Part shown: positions 1-7,615 of the stretch, one piece after another
Position numbering within the stretch: position 1 is the first letter of the stretch
How the letters are laid out: each line of letters begins with the position of its first letter
Origin: Paenibacillus woosongensis
Lineage (GTDB): Bacteria; Bacillota; Bacilli; Paenibacillales; Paenibacillaceae
DNA: 64,000 nucleotides
NCBI RefSeq assembly: GCF_030122845.1
Contig: NZ_CP126084.1
Span: 3,038,001-3,102,000, forward strand
Reading direction: 5' to 3'
Notes under the pieces: model-generated
What the model was told of the DNA's origin: nothing
Database searches by the model: none
What the model saw: the letters and a program-made list of their open reading frames with translations, nothing else
Translations under genes and position numbers: made by a program

Positions 1-1
1 T

Positions 2-1306
2 TTAGCGACTGGTGTGATCATTCCGCTTAGCGGCTATTTGGGCGACCGGTTCAGCCATAAGCAAGTATTCCTGTATTCGATCGCCGGATTGATGGCCAGC
101 TCGGCCCTATGCGCAGTCTCTTGGAGCATTTACAGCCTGATTGCGTTCCGCATACTGCAGGGCGTCTTTTGCGGGATCATTCAACCGGTGACGCTGACGA
201 TTATTTTTCAGGCCATTCCGAAGCAGCAGCGCAACGTCGCCCTAAGTTTCTGGTCGGCCTCCAGCATTCTCGGCCCGGCGCTGGCGCCCACGATCAGCGG
301 CTGGCTGCTCGGGCATAACTGGCACTGGATGTTTCTTGTCCTTGTCCCGGTAAGCATCCTCACCTTATGGATGGGCGTGAAATGGATTCCCCGCGACCTG
401 CCTTCCGCTTCAGGCCCGCTGGATCGCCTGGGACTGATGTATGCGGTATGCGGAAGCCTGGCTCTGCTGCTCTATTTCAGCAACATTCATCAGTGGGGCC
501 TCTGGTCCTACCGCTCCGCCTTTGTGCTGATCCTTGGCCTCGCCTCTTCCCTGTTATTCGTCCGGCACGAACTGCGGGTCAAAGCGCCGCTGCTGCATCT
601 GCGTCTTTTTCGGAGCCGTATCTTTATGTCGAGCATCCTGGTCTCTGCCATACTGATCATCGGGCTGTACTCGGGTATTTATTTTGTCCCGCTGTATTTA
701 CAGGAAATCCACCGGATGTCCCCCTTTGAAGTGGGACTGCTGCTGCTCCTGCCCTCCCTGAGCTCAGGCGCGGCGACACTGCTCGCCGGTGCCTTGTACC
801 CGCGGATCGGTGCGTTCCGCCTGGTCATTGCCGGGGCGGTTCTCATCGTTCTGGCCTCCTGGCAATTCAGCTTTCTGGCGCTCGATACGAGCCTGGCCTA
901 CGTCGCATTCTGGATGGCGGTCCGCTATATCGGCATCGGCCTGTCGATGACCCCGGCGATGAATGCAGGGATGCATGCCGCTGCGGCGGAATGGTATAGC
1001 CATGCATCGGCGTTGATTAACTGGCTGCGGCAAATTTTTGGCGCTCTGGCCCTGGGCTTGTTCACCTCGCTGTTCTATGCGCGTCAGAACCTCCATACTG
1101 CCGTGCTGCAGCAATCGGCCGCCACCCCCAGTGCTGAATGGATTCGCCTGTCCGCCTACACTTTAGGCATTGATGACTCCTTTGTTGTTGCGGCCCTGCT
1201 TGTGCTGCTCAGCGTGCCCCTAGCCCTGCTGCTGCGGGAGAAGCGCAGAGATAAGGAGGGGCGGGAGGAGCCTTCCCTCGCCCCTTCGGCTCAGACCCGG
1301 GTGTAG
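2..1306 (+). CDS. MFS drug exporter, DHA2 (EmrB/QacA) type, 5'-truncated by window edge
   Basis: The open frame runs in from the window edge (first full codon at 2), so the true start lies upstream; about 434 residues are present and family members are usually 470-510, so roughly the first one or two membrane helices are missing. Seen: motif A (GYLGDRFSHK) after the second helix, the antiporter motif C region (GPALAPTISGW) and the NWHWMFLVLVP loop typical of EmrB-like proton-driven multidrug exporters, then many hydrophobic helices and a charged C-terminus rich in R/K/E. By family it exports lipophilic drugs or other small molecules across the cytoplasmic membrane in exchange for protons; the substrate cannot be told. 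It converges on the RCC1 gene across a shared terminator. Confidence 0.85.
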   Translation, partial: LATGVIIPLSGYLGDRFSHKQVFLYSIAGLMASSALCAVSWSIYSLIAFRILQGVFCGIIQPVTLTIIFQAIPKQQRNVALSFWSASSILGPALAPTISGWLLGHNWHWMFLVLVPVSILTLWMGVKWIPRDLPSASGPLDRLGLMYAVCGSLALLLYFSNIHQWGLWSYRSAFVLILGLASSLLFVRHELRVKAPLLHLRLFRSRIFMSSILVSAILIIGLYSGIYFVPLYLQEIHRMSPFEVGLLLLLPSLSSGAATLLAGALYPRIGAFRLVIAGAVLIVLASWQFSFLALDTSLAYVAFWMAVRYIGIGLSMTPAMNAGMHAAAAEWYSHASALINWLRQIFGALALGLFTSLFYARQNLHTAVLQQSAATPSAEWIRLSAYTLGIDDSFVVAALLVLLSVPLALLLREKRRDKEGREEPSLAPSAQTRV

Positions 1307-1340
1307 GCTCCGTCTGATGGCGATCTGTTCACTTTAAAAA

Positions 1341-1372
1341 AAGGACACCCTCGTTATGATGAGGATGTCCTT
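1341..1372. terminator. Bidirectional hairpin between MFS and RCC1 genes
   Basis: AAGGACACCCTC and GAGGATGTCCTT pair with one mismatch around an 8-nt loop. An A-run lies on the left, giving a T-run for the minus strand. It sits between two convergent genes. Confidence 0.7.
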
Positions 1373-1386
1373 CTTACCTTCCTATC

Positions 1387-2856
1387 TTATGGATTCGGCA
1401 GCTCAATTCGGACCGTATGCTGCTCCTTGGCCCAGTTCACCTTGGCTCCCAGCGCCTCGGCAATGAAACGCAGCGGCACCATCGTCGTATAGTTTTCGTT
1501 GAACGGCCTTATGTTGTCTGCGACTTTTTTTCCATTGATTGTCGTCTCCATCGTATAGAAATGAATGGCGATATTCATGCTTCCTTTACTCACGGTAACC
1601 GTTTTCGTTTGATCCATCCAGGTTACCTTAGCGCCCAAATGCTCAAAGACACCGCGCAGTGGTACATAGCTCACATTGTTCACAAGTGCTGGCGGATAAG
1701 TGAAGTCCAGATTCTCGCCGTTGATCTCGACGCGAATGGAATCCTCGACGAGCTGCGGCTTGGACGGCTTGTTTGATCCGCCGTAATAATTCCATTTCAT
1801 CACTGTACCGTCGCTCAGCAGCGCATACTGCTCCTGCATGGTCGTATTCGCCAGATCAATTGCATTTGTGATGCCTTCAACCTGAACAGCTGTATACTCG
1901 GTCTCATCCAAAAAGCTGTCCCACACCCATACCGTGCCATCCTGCTTGATGCTGCTAAACGTCGAGAAGCTGCCCCCTTCCAACCGCGTGAGTTGGTCAG
2001 CATGCTTCACTTTTGTGGGACTTAATAAGTCGCCCGCTGTAGGGTATGTTTTAGAGCTTTTCCATATGGCAACCGTGCCATCTTCCAGCAGTGCTGCAGC
2101 CTTCTGGCTTCCTGTCGCAACAGCTATTGCCTTACCCATCGCATCGCCTTGTACTGTAATCGGTTCCCATTGGCGATCAGGATTCATGTCCGTCACGGCC
2201 GATCCGGTGATCCAGACCTGGCCATCCTTGTCTAGGGCACTGGCTGTCAAATGACCTGTAGCAATGGCCTGAATGGCAGGGATCCCCTCCAGCTTCGCAG
2301 GTACAGGTGACGGTGTATGTACACTGTTCTTTCTCCCCCATTGCCAGACCGTCCCATCCGCACCAAGCGCCAAGCTCTGACTACCGTTCGCTGAAATAGC
2401 GACAATATTGTCCAAACCTGTAACTTGAACCGGTTCAAGAACAGGTTGATACGAGGTCATACCGATGCCAAGCTGTCCATCGCTATTGTCTCCGGTGGCC
2501 CACACCGTGCCATCTTTTCGCAAAATCAGCGTATGCATGTGCCCGCCCGCGATATCCTTCACCTCGTCAATATGCATCCGCACCGGGGTCTTGACCGGAA
2601 CGATCGAGCCGTTGCCCAGCAATCCCCGGTCTCTCATTCCTCCCCATGCCCAAGCGGTTCCGTCCTTCTTAATCGCATATACGGCATAGTCCCCCGCTGA
2701 GATCGCCACGACATCGGATAACCATTTCCCTTTCTGACTCGGCATCTGCTCCGTTTGGGCTGCTTGAGCAGTAAGAGGCATAAGCATGGTCAGAGACAGC
2801 AGTATCCCCGCGAGAACTGCTCGGCGGCGTCCAAATTTCCCGCGCTTCATAAGCAT
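1387..2856 (-). CDS. Secreted RCC1-repeat protein with C-terminal copper-amine-oxidase-like (stalk) domain
   Basis: ATG at 2856 is preferred over the longer GTG frame at 2871 because GAGGAGAG (2862-2869) lies just upstream. A signal peptide is clear: basic MLMKRGKFGRRR, hydrophobic stretch, then LTAQAAQ. The middle (roughly residues 40-365) has repeated AISAGDYAVYAIKKDGTAWAWG-like units, the signature of RCC1 beta-propeller blades, with recurrent DGTVW(A/V)W motifs. The last ~110 residues (VPLRGVFEHLGAKVTW, then VPLRFIAEALGAKVNW) form a copper amine oxidase N-terminal/stalk domain, common in Paenibacillus cell-surface proteins. Exported and probably wall-associated; ligand unknown. It stands alone. 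Confidence 0.85.
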   Translation of the reverse strand: MLMKRGKFGRRRAVLAGILLSLTMLMPLTAQAAQTEQMPSQKGKWLSDVVAISAGDYAVYAIKKDGTAWAWGGMRDRGLLGNGSIVPVKTPVRMHIDEVKDIAGGHMHTLILRKDGTVWATGDNSDGQLGIGMTSYQPVLEPVQVTGLDNIVAISANGSQSLALGADGTVWQWGRKNSVHTPSPVPAKLEGIPAIQAIATGHLTASALDKDGQVWITGSAVTDMNPDRQWEPITVQGDAMGKAIAVATGSQKAAALLEDGTVAIWKSSKTYPTAGDLLSPTKVKHADQLTRLEGGSFSTFSSIKQDGTVWVWDSFLDETEYTAVQVEGITNAIDLANTTMQEQYALLSDGTVMKWNYYGGSNKPSKPQLVEDSIRVEINGENLDFTYPPALVNNVSYVPLRGVFEHLGAKVTWMDQTKTVTVSKGSMNIAIHFYTMETTINGKKVADNIRPFNENYTTMVPLRFIAEALGAKVNWAKEQHTVRIELPNP

Positions 2857-2940
2857 TGAATCTCTCCTCACTACTTACAATAATTTCTTGCTATGAGAAA
2901 TATGACGCGGACTGCTGCTAAAAGTTTCTGCACAACCTAT

Positions 2941-3409
2941 GAGGCCGTCCCAAAAGCAATCTTTGGAACACCATCACCAGCACAACAATTTGCGGAACGG
3001 CCGGCTGCCCTTGATCCTTGATGTGACCAAACACACTCTCCACCTCCTCTTTACGCCGAGCATGAATCGCGGATTTCACGTTCTAAATGGATTTATAGTA
3101 GTTAGTTTCTACGGCAAAGAAAGAAAAGCAGATTTAAATGGATTTCATGTCGTTAGAAGAAGGGAATTGTCCAACATAGGCTGGGTTCTTGATTTTAGGT
3201 GCATCAAACCCATCTACTCCCCTGAAACATTCGTTTAGAAGCATAATTAGATACATGAATTCCATTTAGTGTTCAAGTTCTATAGTTGATATAAGATGAG
3301 CTAAAGAACCGGATGCGGGCAAGGAGATTTTGATTCCTACTGAGAGGGACAGCTTTCTAAAAAGAAAGGGGTGCCCTCCGTCATCTAGGATGACTTCTGG
3401 GACAGCCCC
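2941..3409. mobile_element. Degraded IS1182-like insertion sequence remnant
   Basis: The ends 2941-2956 (GAGGCCGTCCCAAAAG) and 3394-3409 (CTTCTGGGACAGCCCC) are imperfect inverted repeats (13/16), of the GGGACTGTCCC type. On the minus strand, about 3085 to 2945 translates in broken frames to fragments such as RRKEEVESVFGHIK and, one frame over, GSRPFRKLL, which match the conserved C-terminus of IS1182-family DDE transposases (VESVFGHIKGNRxFRR). A frameshift lies between the two fragments and most of the gene is gone, so the element is dead. Confidence 0.6.
3081..3269. repeat. Three imperfect copies of an AAATGGATTT-type repeat inside the IS remnant
   Basis: Copies lie at 3081-3110 (TTCTAAATGGATTTATAGTA...), 3133-3158 (TTAAATGGATTTCATGTCG...) and, inverted, at 3241-3269 (reads CTAAATGGAATTCATGTAT on the minus strand). 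The second and third form an inverted pair, as in a miniature inverted-repeat element or a family of intergenic palindromes. No coding content is seen. Possibly inserted in, or replacing the centre of, the dead IS. Confidence 0.4.
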
Positions 3410-3517
3410 TTGCCGCGGTTGCAGCGGTTATATCACTTGCGTGTATCATTGTATGTATCGGCTTTATGGATTTAGGCAAAAAGTCCGTTCTTTTTCAACG
3501 TACCTCCTAAGATCAAG

Positions 3518-3790
3518 CTACTCCTTCCCGTTCCATACCTCGATCATCATGGAAGCCCCCAGCTTAAAGCCCTGGACAAAGGTCTCCATATTGTGAATCG
3601 AATTCGACTCCCCTTGTAGATCCAGCATCGCTTCAAGCTGCCTGAAATCCTCCTCCGACAGCTTCTGCCTCCACATCTGCATCATCTCCGATATTTCGCG
3701 GTTTAACGCACGATATTTGGGATCGTTGGAAACGATCTGCTCGCCCGGGTACAGCTTTCCGTAATAGAGATCTTCCAAGAAGCTTTTCAC
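3518..3790 (-). CDS. Small acidic protein, DUF6809-like
   Basis: 90 residues starting at GTG 3790 behind AAAGGAGG. The sequence opens MKSFLEDLYYGKLYPGEQ and continues with SNDPKYRALNREISEM, then a helical stretch with MQMWRQKLSEEDFRQLEAMLDL and a C-terminal FVQGFKLGASMMIEVW. This pattern matches small uncharacterised Firmicutes proteins grouped as DUF6809; no enzymatic motif is visible. It looks cytoplasmic and largely alpha-helical. It begins the AT-rich stretch that runs to about 7.5 kb. Family assignment is from memory of the pattern; function unknown. Confidence 0.7.
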   Translation of the reverse strand: MKSFLEDLYYGKLYPGEQIVSNDPKYRALNREISEMMQMWRQKLSEEDFRQLEAMLDLQGESNSIHNMETFVQGFKLGASMMIEVWNGKE

Positions 3791-3950
3791 TTGGCTGCCT
3801 CCTTTCTCTCATTACATTATATTGACTATCTAGTTTTCTAATTAATGATGCTTACTCAAACCTGACCATAAAAGAAAACAACATGGCGCCTGATTCTACG
3901 TTGTAATCGACTAAGCCAATTCCAAATTTTACTTCACAACCCAGAGTATA

Positions 3951-3973
3951 TTTTAGCGATATTTTCGCTAAAA
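3951..3973. promoter_or_regulatory. XRE operator 1 (TTTTAGCGA-N5-TCGCTAAAA)
   Basis: Perfect 9-bp inverted repeat with a 5-nt spacer, about 50 bp upstream of the XRE gene start. Its core TAGCGA-N5-TCGCTA recurs at 3979-3995. Confidence 0.7.
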
Positions 3974-3978
3974 GTAAA

Positions 3979-3995
3979 TAGCGAATAGCTCGCTA
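3979..3995. promoter_or_regulatory. XRE operator 2 (TAGCGA-N5-TCGCTA)
   Basis: Second perfect copy of the 17-bp palindrome with identical half-sites and spacer, centred 25 bp from operator 1 and ending 27 bp before the GTG start at 4023. Tandem spacing suggests cooperative binding and autorepression. Confidence 0.7.
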
Positions 3996-4022
3996 AAATA
4001 TAATTTCTTTGAGGTGATTTTA

Positions 4023-4241
4023 GTGTATGAAAGAATTAGGAATTTACGAGAAGATAAAGACATGACTCAGACTCAAGTTGCCCAATATCTTAATTGCAGC
4101 CAACGGATTTACAGTAATTATGAGCGTGGTGAGGTTGATATACCTACGAGGATATTAATTAAATTGGCAGATCTTCACAATACAAGTACGGATTATCTTT
4201 TGAATAGAACGAATAGGAAAGAGCCTTATTATAAAGATTGA
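4023..4241 (+). CDS. XRE/Cro-family helix-turn-helix transcriptional regulator
   Basis: GTG at 4023 is chosen because GAGGTG (4011-4016) lies 6 nt upstream; a longer GTG frame from 4014 would overlap that site. The 72-residue protein is little more than one HTH_3 domain: IRNLREDKDMTQTQVAQYLNCSQRIYSNYERGEVDIPTR shows the classic LRxxxxxTQ and YSNYERG motifs, followed by LADLHNTSTDYLL. Such proteins bind palindromic operators as dimers, often as phage, ICE or defence-module repressors. Two identical operators precede it, so autoregulation is likely. It lies 2.4 kb from tcmP on the opposite strand; whether it also controls that pair is unknown. Confidence 0.88.
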   Translation: MYERIRNLREDKDMTQTQVAQYLNCSQRIYSNYERGEVDIPTRILIKLADLHNTSTDYLLNRTNRKEPYYKD

Positions 4242-4411
4242 ATACCCTAGAGTATACTATTAATCGAAAGAATACACTTAACCATTTCGGGCGAATATCG
4301 TACTAAGTCAGGTACTACAATAATAAATAATCTTATAAAGAGTTAGACTCCGCTAGATTAGTCTACTCCAACAAAGAAGTCAGGAACATGTTTCTGTATA
4401 CATGTGTATGT

Positions 4412-4666
4412 TTATTTTAAAGCCAACTTAAATTTACTATAAACAGTATTTATCATGTATTTCATAAACCGTTCTATCGGGCCTTTAAATAAACCAATTT
4501 TGAGTGGATGAGTTGTTTTGGAGACGTCCTAGACGATTTTCTCGGAAATATATATAGATGTAGTGGAGTTTTTATTCAATACAGTACCAATAATATTTAC
4601 TTGAAAATTTTTAACGAGATCGACCAATGATACTAACACTTCCAGTAGCCATTTAAATATCAATTC
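4412..4666 (-). pseudogene. Possible decayed coding fragment, unknown family
   Basis: In the 490-bp gap downstream of the three-Cys-motif gene, one minus-strand frame stays open for 84 codons with a single TAG at 4529-4531, unusual for such AT-rich DNA. The conceptual product reads like real protein on both sides of the stop (VSLVDLVKNFQVNIIGTVLN before it; THPLKIGLFKGPIERFMKYM after it). There is no start codon or ribosome site, and I do not recognise the family. The rest of 4242-4684 shows nothing else. It may equally be chance. Confidence 0.22.
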
Positions 4667-4684
4667 CTAACTTTATTCATAAAA

Positions 4685-4705
4685 CGCCGGGGTCTTCCCC
4701 CGGCG
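4685..4705 (-). terminator. Intrinsic terminator of the three-Cys-motif/TcmP unit
   Basis: Minus strand reads CGCCGGGG-GAAGA-CCCCGGCG followed by TTTTATG, 30 bp after the stop of the upstream gene. GC-rich stem in otherwise AT-rich DNA. Confidence 0.85.
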
Positions 4706-4734
4706 CTTATGTATGAAGCGTCACTTTTGAATAT

Positions 4735-5460
4735 TCAATTCGCAAGTATATCGTTAGATGGGTATTCGTCCCAAAACTGACCATCCAAAAGACGTCCATT
4801 TCGAAACTTTTGAACTCCGCCCCATTGTTTAAAAAAGAAGGCGACTTTTTGTTCTTGACATTGATCTCTTATGTCTCTTACCCATTCTTCCTCCATCGGT
4901 CGAGCTTTCGGCCCCGACTCTCCACCTACAATGACCCAGTGTATCCCTCTTAAGTCTAATTTCGAAAGGGAGCCTAGGAGAGGTTCACATGAAAGAAATT
5001 TGATCTTAGCATCGGTTTCTCTTAAATGATCTACCCGATGAATCACTTTTTCATTTTCCACACTAACCCCCTGCCAGATGTTATTCGTCCATTGTAACTT
5101 AGGGGCAAGCTCCTTTAAGCGTTCTGATCTTTTCGTAAGAATTTGGAATGTGTGCCATGAGGCAAGGTTCATGGTATGAAATATAGAGAAAATAAATTCA
5201 TCGGGAATGTCCTCATGGAACATATCTGACATTGAATTTACAAATATTTTACGTGGTTTTTTCCACTTTAAAGGAAGATCAATCAGGTCGTGGTGTAAGG
5301 TTACATTAAACCCGTTTTTATATCTAGGATTGTTCATGGCTACGAGTCTTTTGGACATTGCTAGGGCATAACAGTTTTTGCATCCTTGAGATACCTTTGT
5401 ACAGCCTGTAACAGGATTCCAAGTTGCCTCGGTCCATTCAATTTGTGAATTTGCTGCCAT
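4735..5460 (-). CDS. Three-Cys-motif protein, phage Gp37/Gp68 family (DUF5131)
   Basis: 241 residues from ATG 5460 behind AAAGGAG. The N-terminus carries the family hallmark: WNPVTGC at 14-20, then C20, C27 and C30 in a C-x6-C-x2-C array (CTKVSQGCKNCYA), followed by GGESGPKARPMEEEWVRDI and FFFKQWGG near the C-terminus. The cysteine cluster suggests an iron-sulfur or zinc site; the family has been likened to radical SAM proteins but its reaction is not established to my knowledge. First found in mycobacteriophages and typically adjacent to TcmP, as here: tcmP ends 57 nt upstream. A LexA-like box and an extended -10 precede it, so it can be transcribed separately. Confidence 0.88.
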   Translation of the reverse strand: MAANSQIEWTEATWNPVTGCTKVSQGCKNCYALAMSKRLVAMNNPRYKNGFNVTLHHDLIDLPLKWKKPRKIFVNSMSDMFHEDIPDEFIFSIFHTMNLASWHTFQILTKRSERLKELAPKLQWTNNIWQGVSVENEKVIHRVDHLRETDAKIKFLSCEPLLGSLSKLDLRGIHWVIVGGESGPKARPMEEEWVRDIRDQCQEQKVAFFFKQWGGVQKFRNGRLLDGQFWDEYPSNDILAN

Positions 5461-5482
5461 TTTTTCACTCCTTTCTGTCTAG

Positions 5483-5514
5483 ATTATAACACACAAAAAT
5501 GGAACAAGTGTTCT
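5483..5514 (-). promoter_or_regulatory. Promoter of the three-Cys-motif gene overlapped by a LexA-like box
   Basis: GGAACAAGTGTTCT (5501-5514) contains the perfect GAAC-N4-GTTC palindrome of Gram-positive SOS boxes (CGAACATATGTTCG consensus). On the minus strand a -10 TATAAT (5483-5488) with an upstream TG follows; the -35 position falls inside the box. The box starts 2 nt beyond the tcmP stop codon. Confidence 0.5.
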
Positions 5515-5516
5515 TT

Positions 5517-6620
5517 TTATGGGAATTCAATTATAGTTCCCTCAGGATACCCTCTTTTCGTTTTCCTTGAACTTTTAACGACTTTAACTTCACCAGCCCT
5601 CTCCATTGGGGCTAACGTATTGGTTTTAACATGGGATCTTTTAAATGGAGTTTCGCACACAACGTAATCTTCGATACGTTCAATGGTTACCTGTTTCCCT
5701 GAAAATTTATCTTTTAATAAGCTCTTTAAATAGCTATAGTCTGGTTCGTTTCCGAACAAAACACCTTGGTCAGGATTCGTTGCATCTGAAAAAGTAAAGC
5801 TGCCTCCCTGATCCACGGACCACATTGCATCTTTCATCTTCTCTAATCCGAGTTTGTGATTAGTCCCGTAAAAAAGAAAATACTTCGTTGAATTTCTTCT
5901 TCCTTTCATTTCGAATGATCTTACATAACGAGCAGCTCGTTCTTCAAGCTGTTTTTGATAAAAACTATGTATGGTTGCTTTTCTAGCAGCTGGTTCTAGC
6001 ATGTCTAGGTTGAGTTCTCTCCATTCCTCCGTCCCAAACAATCTATTCATTACTTTTTCCTGACCATCTCTAGTTATGAACCTATTAATAAATTCATACA
6101 TGAAATTTATAAATACTTCACATTTGGGATGACTCATCAATTTTTGAATTAGTTCAAAAGGCAAATTGTAGCCAAACGGATCAATAAATAAAAAGGCGGG
6201 GGCCAGTTTGGCATTGTCCTCTTCAAGGCTCTTCCAAATATCATTTCCGACTTCCTCGAAAGTTGAATTGATAACTTCATATACAATATGCTTAGGAAGG
6301 TGAAGTTGCTTTATTTTATTCTCTAAATGATGTGCTCTAGTGGAATCTTGTTCAATAAAGAAAAAAACAATCTCAGGTTTTTTCCAATTATGTTTTTCAC
6401 AATATCCCAGAAAATTCATTCCTTCTCTTAGCGCAATGATGGGTGAACCTTCTTCCCCATTATCGTACTCGCCAGGGCCAGAAAATCCATCTAAAAACAG
6501 TATCCTTTCATTGTATCGCCCCATAATTGGAAACCAGGCTTTTAAATAGTTACGTAATATAATGTGCTTCGCTTGGGTGTGAGCCTCCAGCTCCCATAGT
6601 TTTTCTTTTGGTTGGCTCAT
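5517..6620 (-). CDS. tcmP: Three-Cys-motif partner protein TcmP (Rossmann/methyltransferase-like)
   Basis: 367 residues from ATG 6620 behind AGGAGGAG. The N-terminal half looks like a class I Rossmann fold: a glycine-rich loop DGFSGPGEY at 44-52 (motif I-like), a strand ending in acidic residues, FFFIEQD at 86-92 (SAM-ribose-like position), and FLFIDPFGY at 143-151, which resembles the DPPY/NPPY catalytic loop with F in place of P. C-terminal ~110 residues include YLKSLLKDKFSGKQVTIERI and a winged-helix-like end (HVKTNTLAPMERAGEVKVV). TcmP is known as the constant neighbour of Gp37/Gp68 proteins. I infer a nucleic-acid- or protein-modifying role; substrate and biological function are unknown. 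LexA-like box upstream. Confidence 0.85.
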   Translation of the reverse strand: MSQPKEKLWELEAHTQAKHIILRNYLKAWFPIMGRYNERILFLDGFSGPGEYDNGEEGSPIIALREGMNFLGYCEKHNWKKPEIVFFFIEQDSTRAHHLENKIKQLHLPKHIVYEVINSTFEEVGNDIWKSLEEDNAKLAPAFLFIDPFGYNLPFELIQKLMSHPKCEVFINFMYEFINRFITRDGQEKVMNRLFGTEEWRELNLDMLEPAARKATIHSFYQKQLEERAARYVRSFEMKGRRNSTKYFLFYGTNHKLGLEKMKDAMWSVDQGGSFTFSDATNPDQGVLFGNEPDYSYLKSLLKDKFSGKQVTIERIEDYVVCETPFKRSHVKTNTLAPMERAGEVKVVKSSRKTKRGYPEGTIIEFP

Positions 6621-6689
6621 ATGACTCTCCTCCTATTGTTTTCAATTTGAATACTAGTTATATTTTACCATTCGCTTTAAAATCCCTTC

Positions 6690-6703
6690 CGATCATATGT
6701 TCT
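6690..6703. promoter_or_regulatory. LexA-like box upstream of tcmP
   Basis: CGATCATATGTTCT matches the Gram-positive SOS consensus CGAACATATGTTCG at 12 of 14 positions. It lies 70 bp before the tcmP ATG; a weak -10 (TATAAC on the minus strand) is at 6658-6663. The rest of 6621-6978 shows no gene. Confidence 0.45.
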
Positions 6704-6978
6704 AATCTAGTAGAGTTTGAATCACAACTGTCTCCTCAAGTCGAATTCTAAAGCAAAAATATACCCTGCTGTACATGAGTCCCCCCGTTAATCAAAGTTA
6801 TTGACATAACTCATGATCATGCAACAGTATCTCCCTGGGATTACTATCTCAAACTCAGTATCTTTTCTGATCGCCGACGTGCTTACCTTAAATTTTCTTT
6901 TAGCAATATGCTAGAGATAAACAACTGAATTTGTGTTACAATAGTCTTTTGTGAAATCATGGATAGAGAGGGATTAAC

Positions 6979-7500
6979 GTGAAACTGAAGCATTTTATTG
7001 TTCTTATCTTATGTATCGTAACAATGGCAATAGGGTTAGTTGGGTGTAATTCAAATGAAGAAAAATTTGTGCAAAAGGAATTTTACGGAATATCGTTTAA
7101 GATTCCTGCTGAATGGGGAGAACCAGCTGGGGAAAGTAAGGATAATATCGCATACAGCCTTGGATTGAACGGGCCAACTACAAGTATTTTTTACATATAT
7201 GCTTTCCCAAAAGAGACATACAAAAGCAAATTCTATAATGAAGAAGAAAAAACATACAAAGGCGTATTTGAACTCACCTCAGAAGAAAATTTAAATAACA
7301 AGTTAAAACTCAAGATCATGAACGTGAGTAATAAAGATTATATTGTAAGGGATGAATCGTCCCCAAAAAATCTTATTCTACTTTCATTTGTAGAAACAAA
7401 GGATCATGTTTTAGAGGTAACTATGGAAATTCCAGAAGAATACTATGAAAATAACAAAAAGTTTATTCACTCCATTTATAACAGTATTAGAAAAAAATAA
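6979..7500 (+). CDS. Lipoprotein of unknown function, PsbP-like
   Basis: GTG start at 6979 behind GAGAGGGA. The first 23 residues form a lipoprotein signal peptide (basic start, hydrophobic core, lipobox GLVGC with Cys23). The mature part (KEFYGISFKIPAEWGEP, then TSIFYIYAFPKE and an amphipathic C-terminal helix) resembles the PsbP-like/DUF1795 fold seen in many small Firmicutes lipoproteins, often stress- or signal-related. It should sit on the outer face of the membrane. A TACAAT -10-like sequence is present about 40 bp upstream. Last gene of the AT-rich island; no operon partner. Confidence 0.75.
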   Translation: MKLKHFIVLILCIVTMAIGLVGCNSNEEKFVQKEFYGISFKIPAEWGEPAGESKDNIAYSLGLNGPTTSIFYIYAFPKETYKSKFYNEEEKTYKGVFELTSEENLNNKLKLKIMNVSNKDYIVRDESSPKNLILLSFVETKDHVLEVTMEIPEEYYENNKKFIHSIYNSIRKK

Positions 7501-7615
7501 TTAAGATCGTTTTCGACCTCACGATATTTAAAATTCAACATAATTTATTTTCATTCTGCCAAATGCTACAATAAGGAAGTCAAGCATCATCCCAATCCAA
7601 TAAGGAGTGTGGCAA

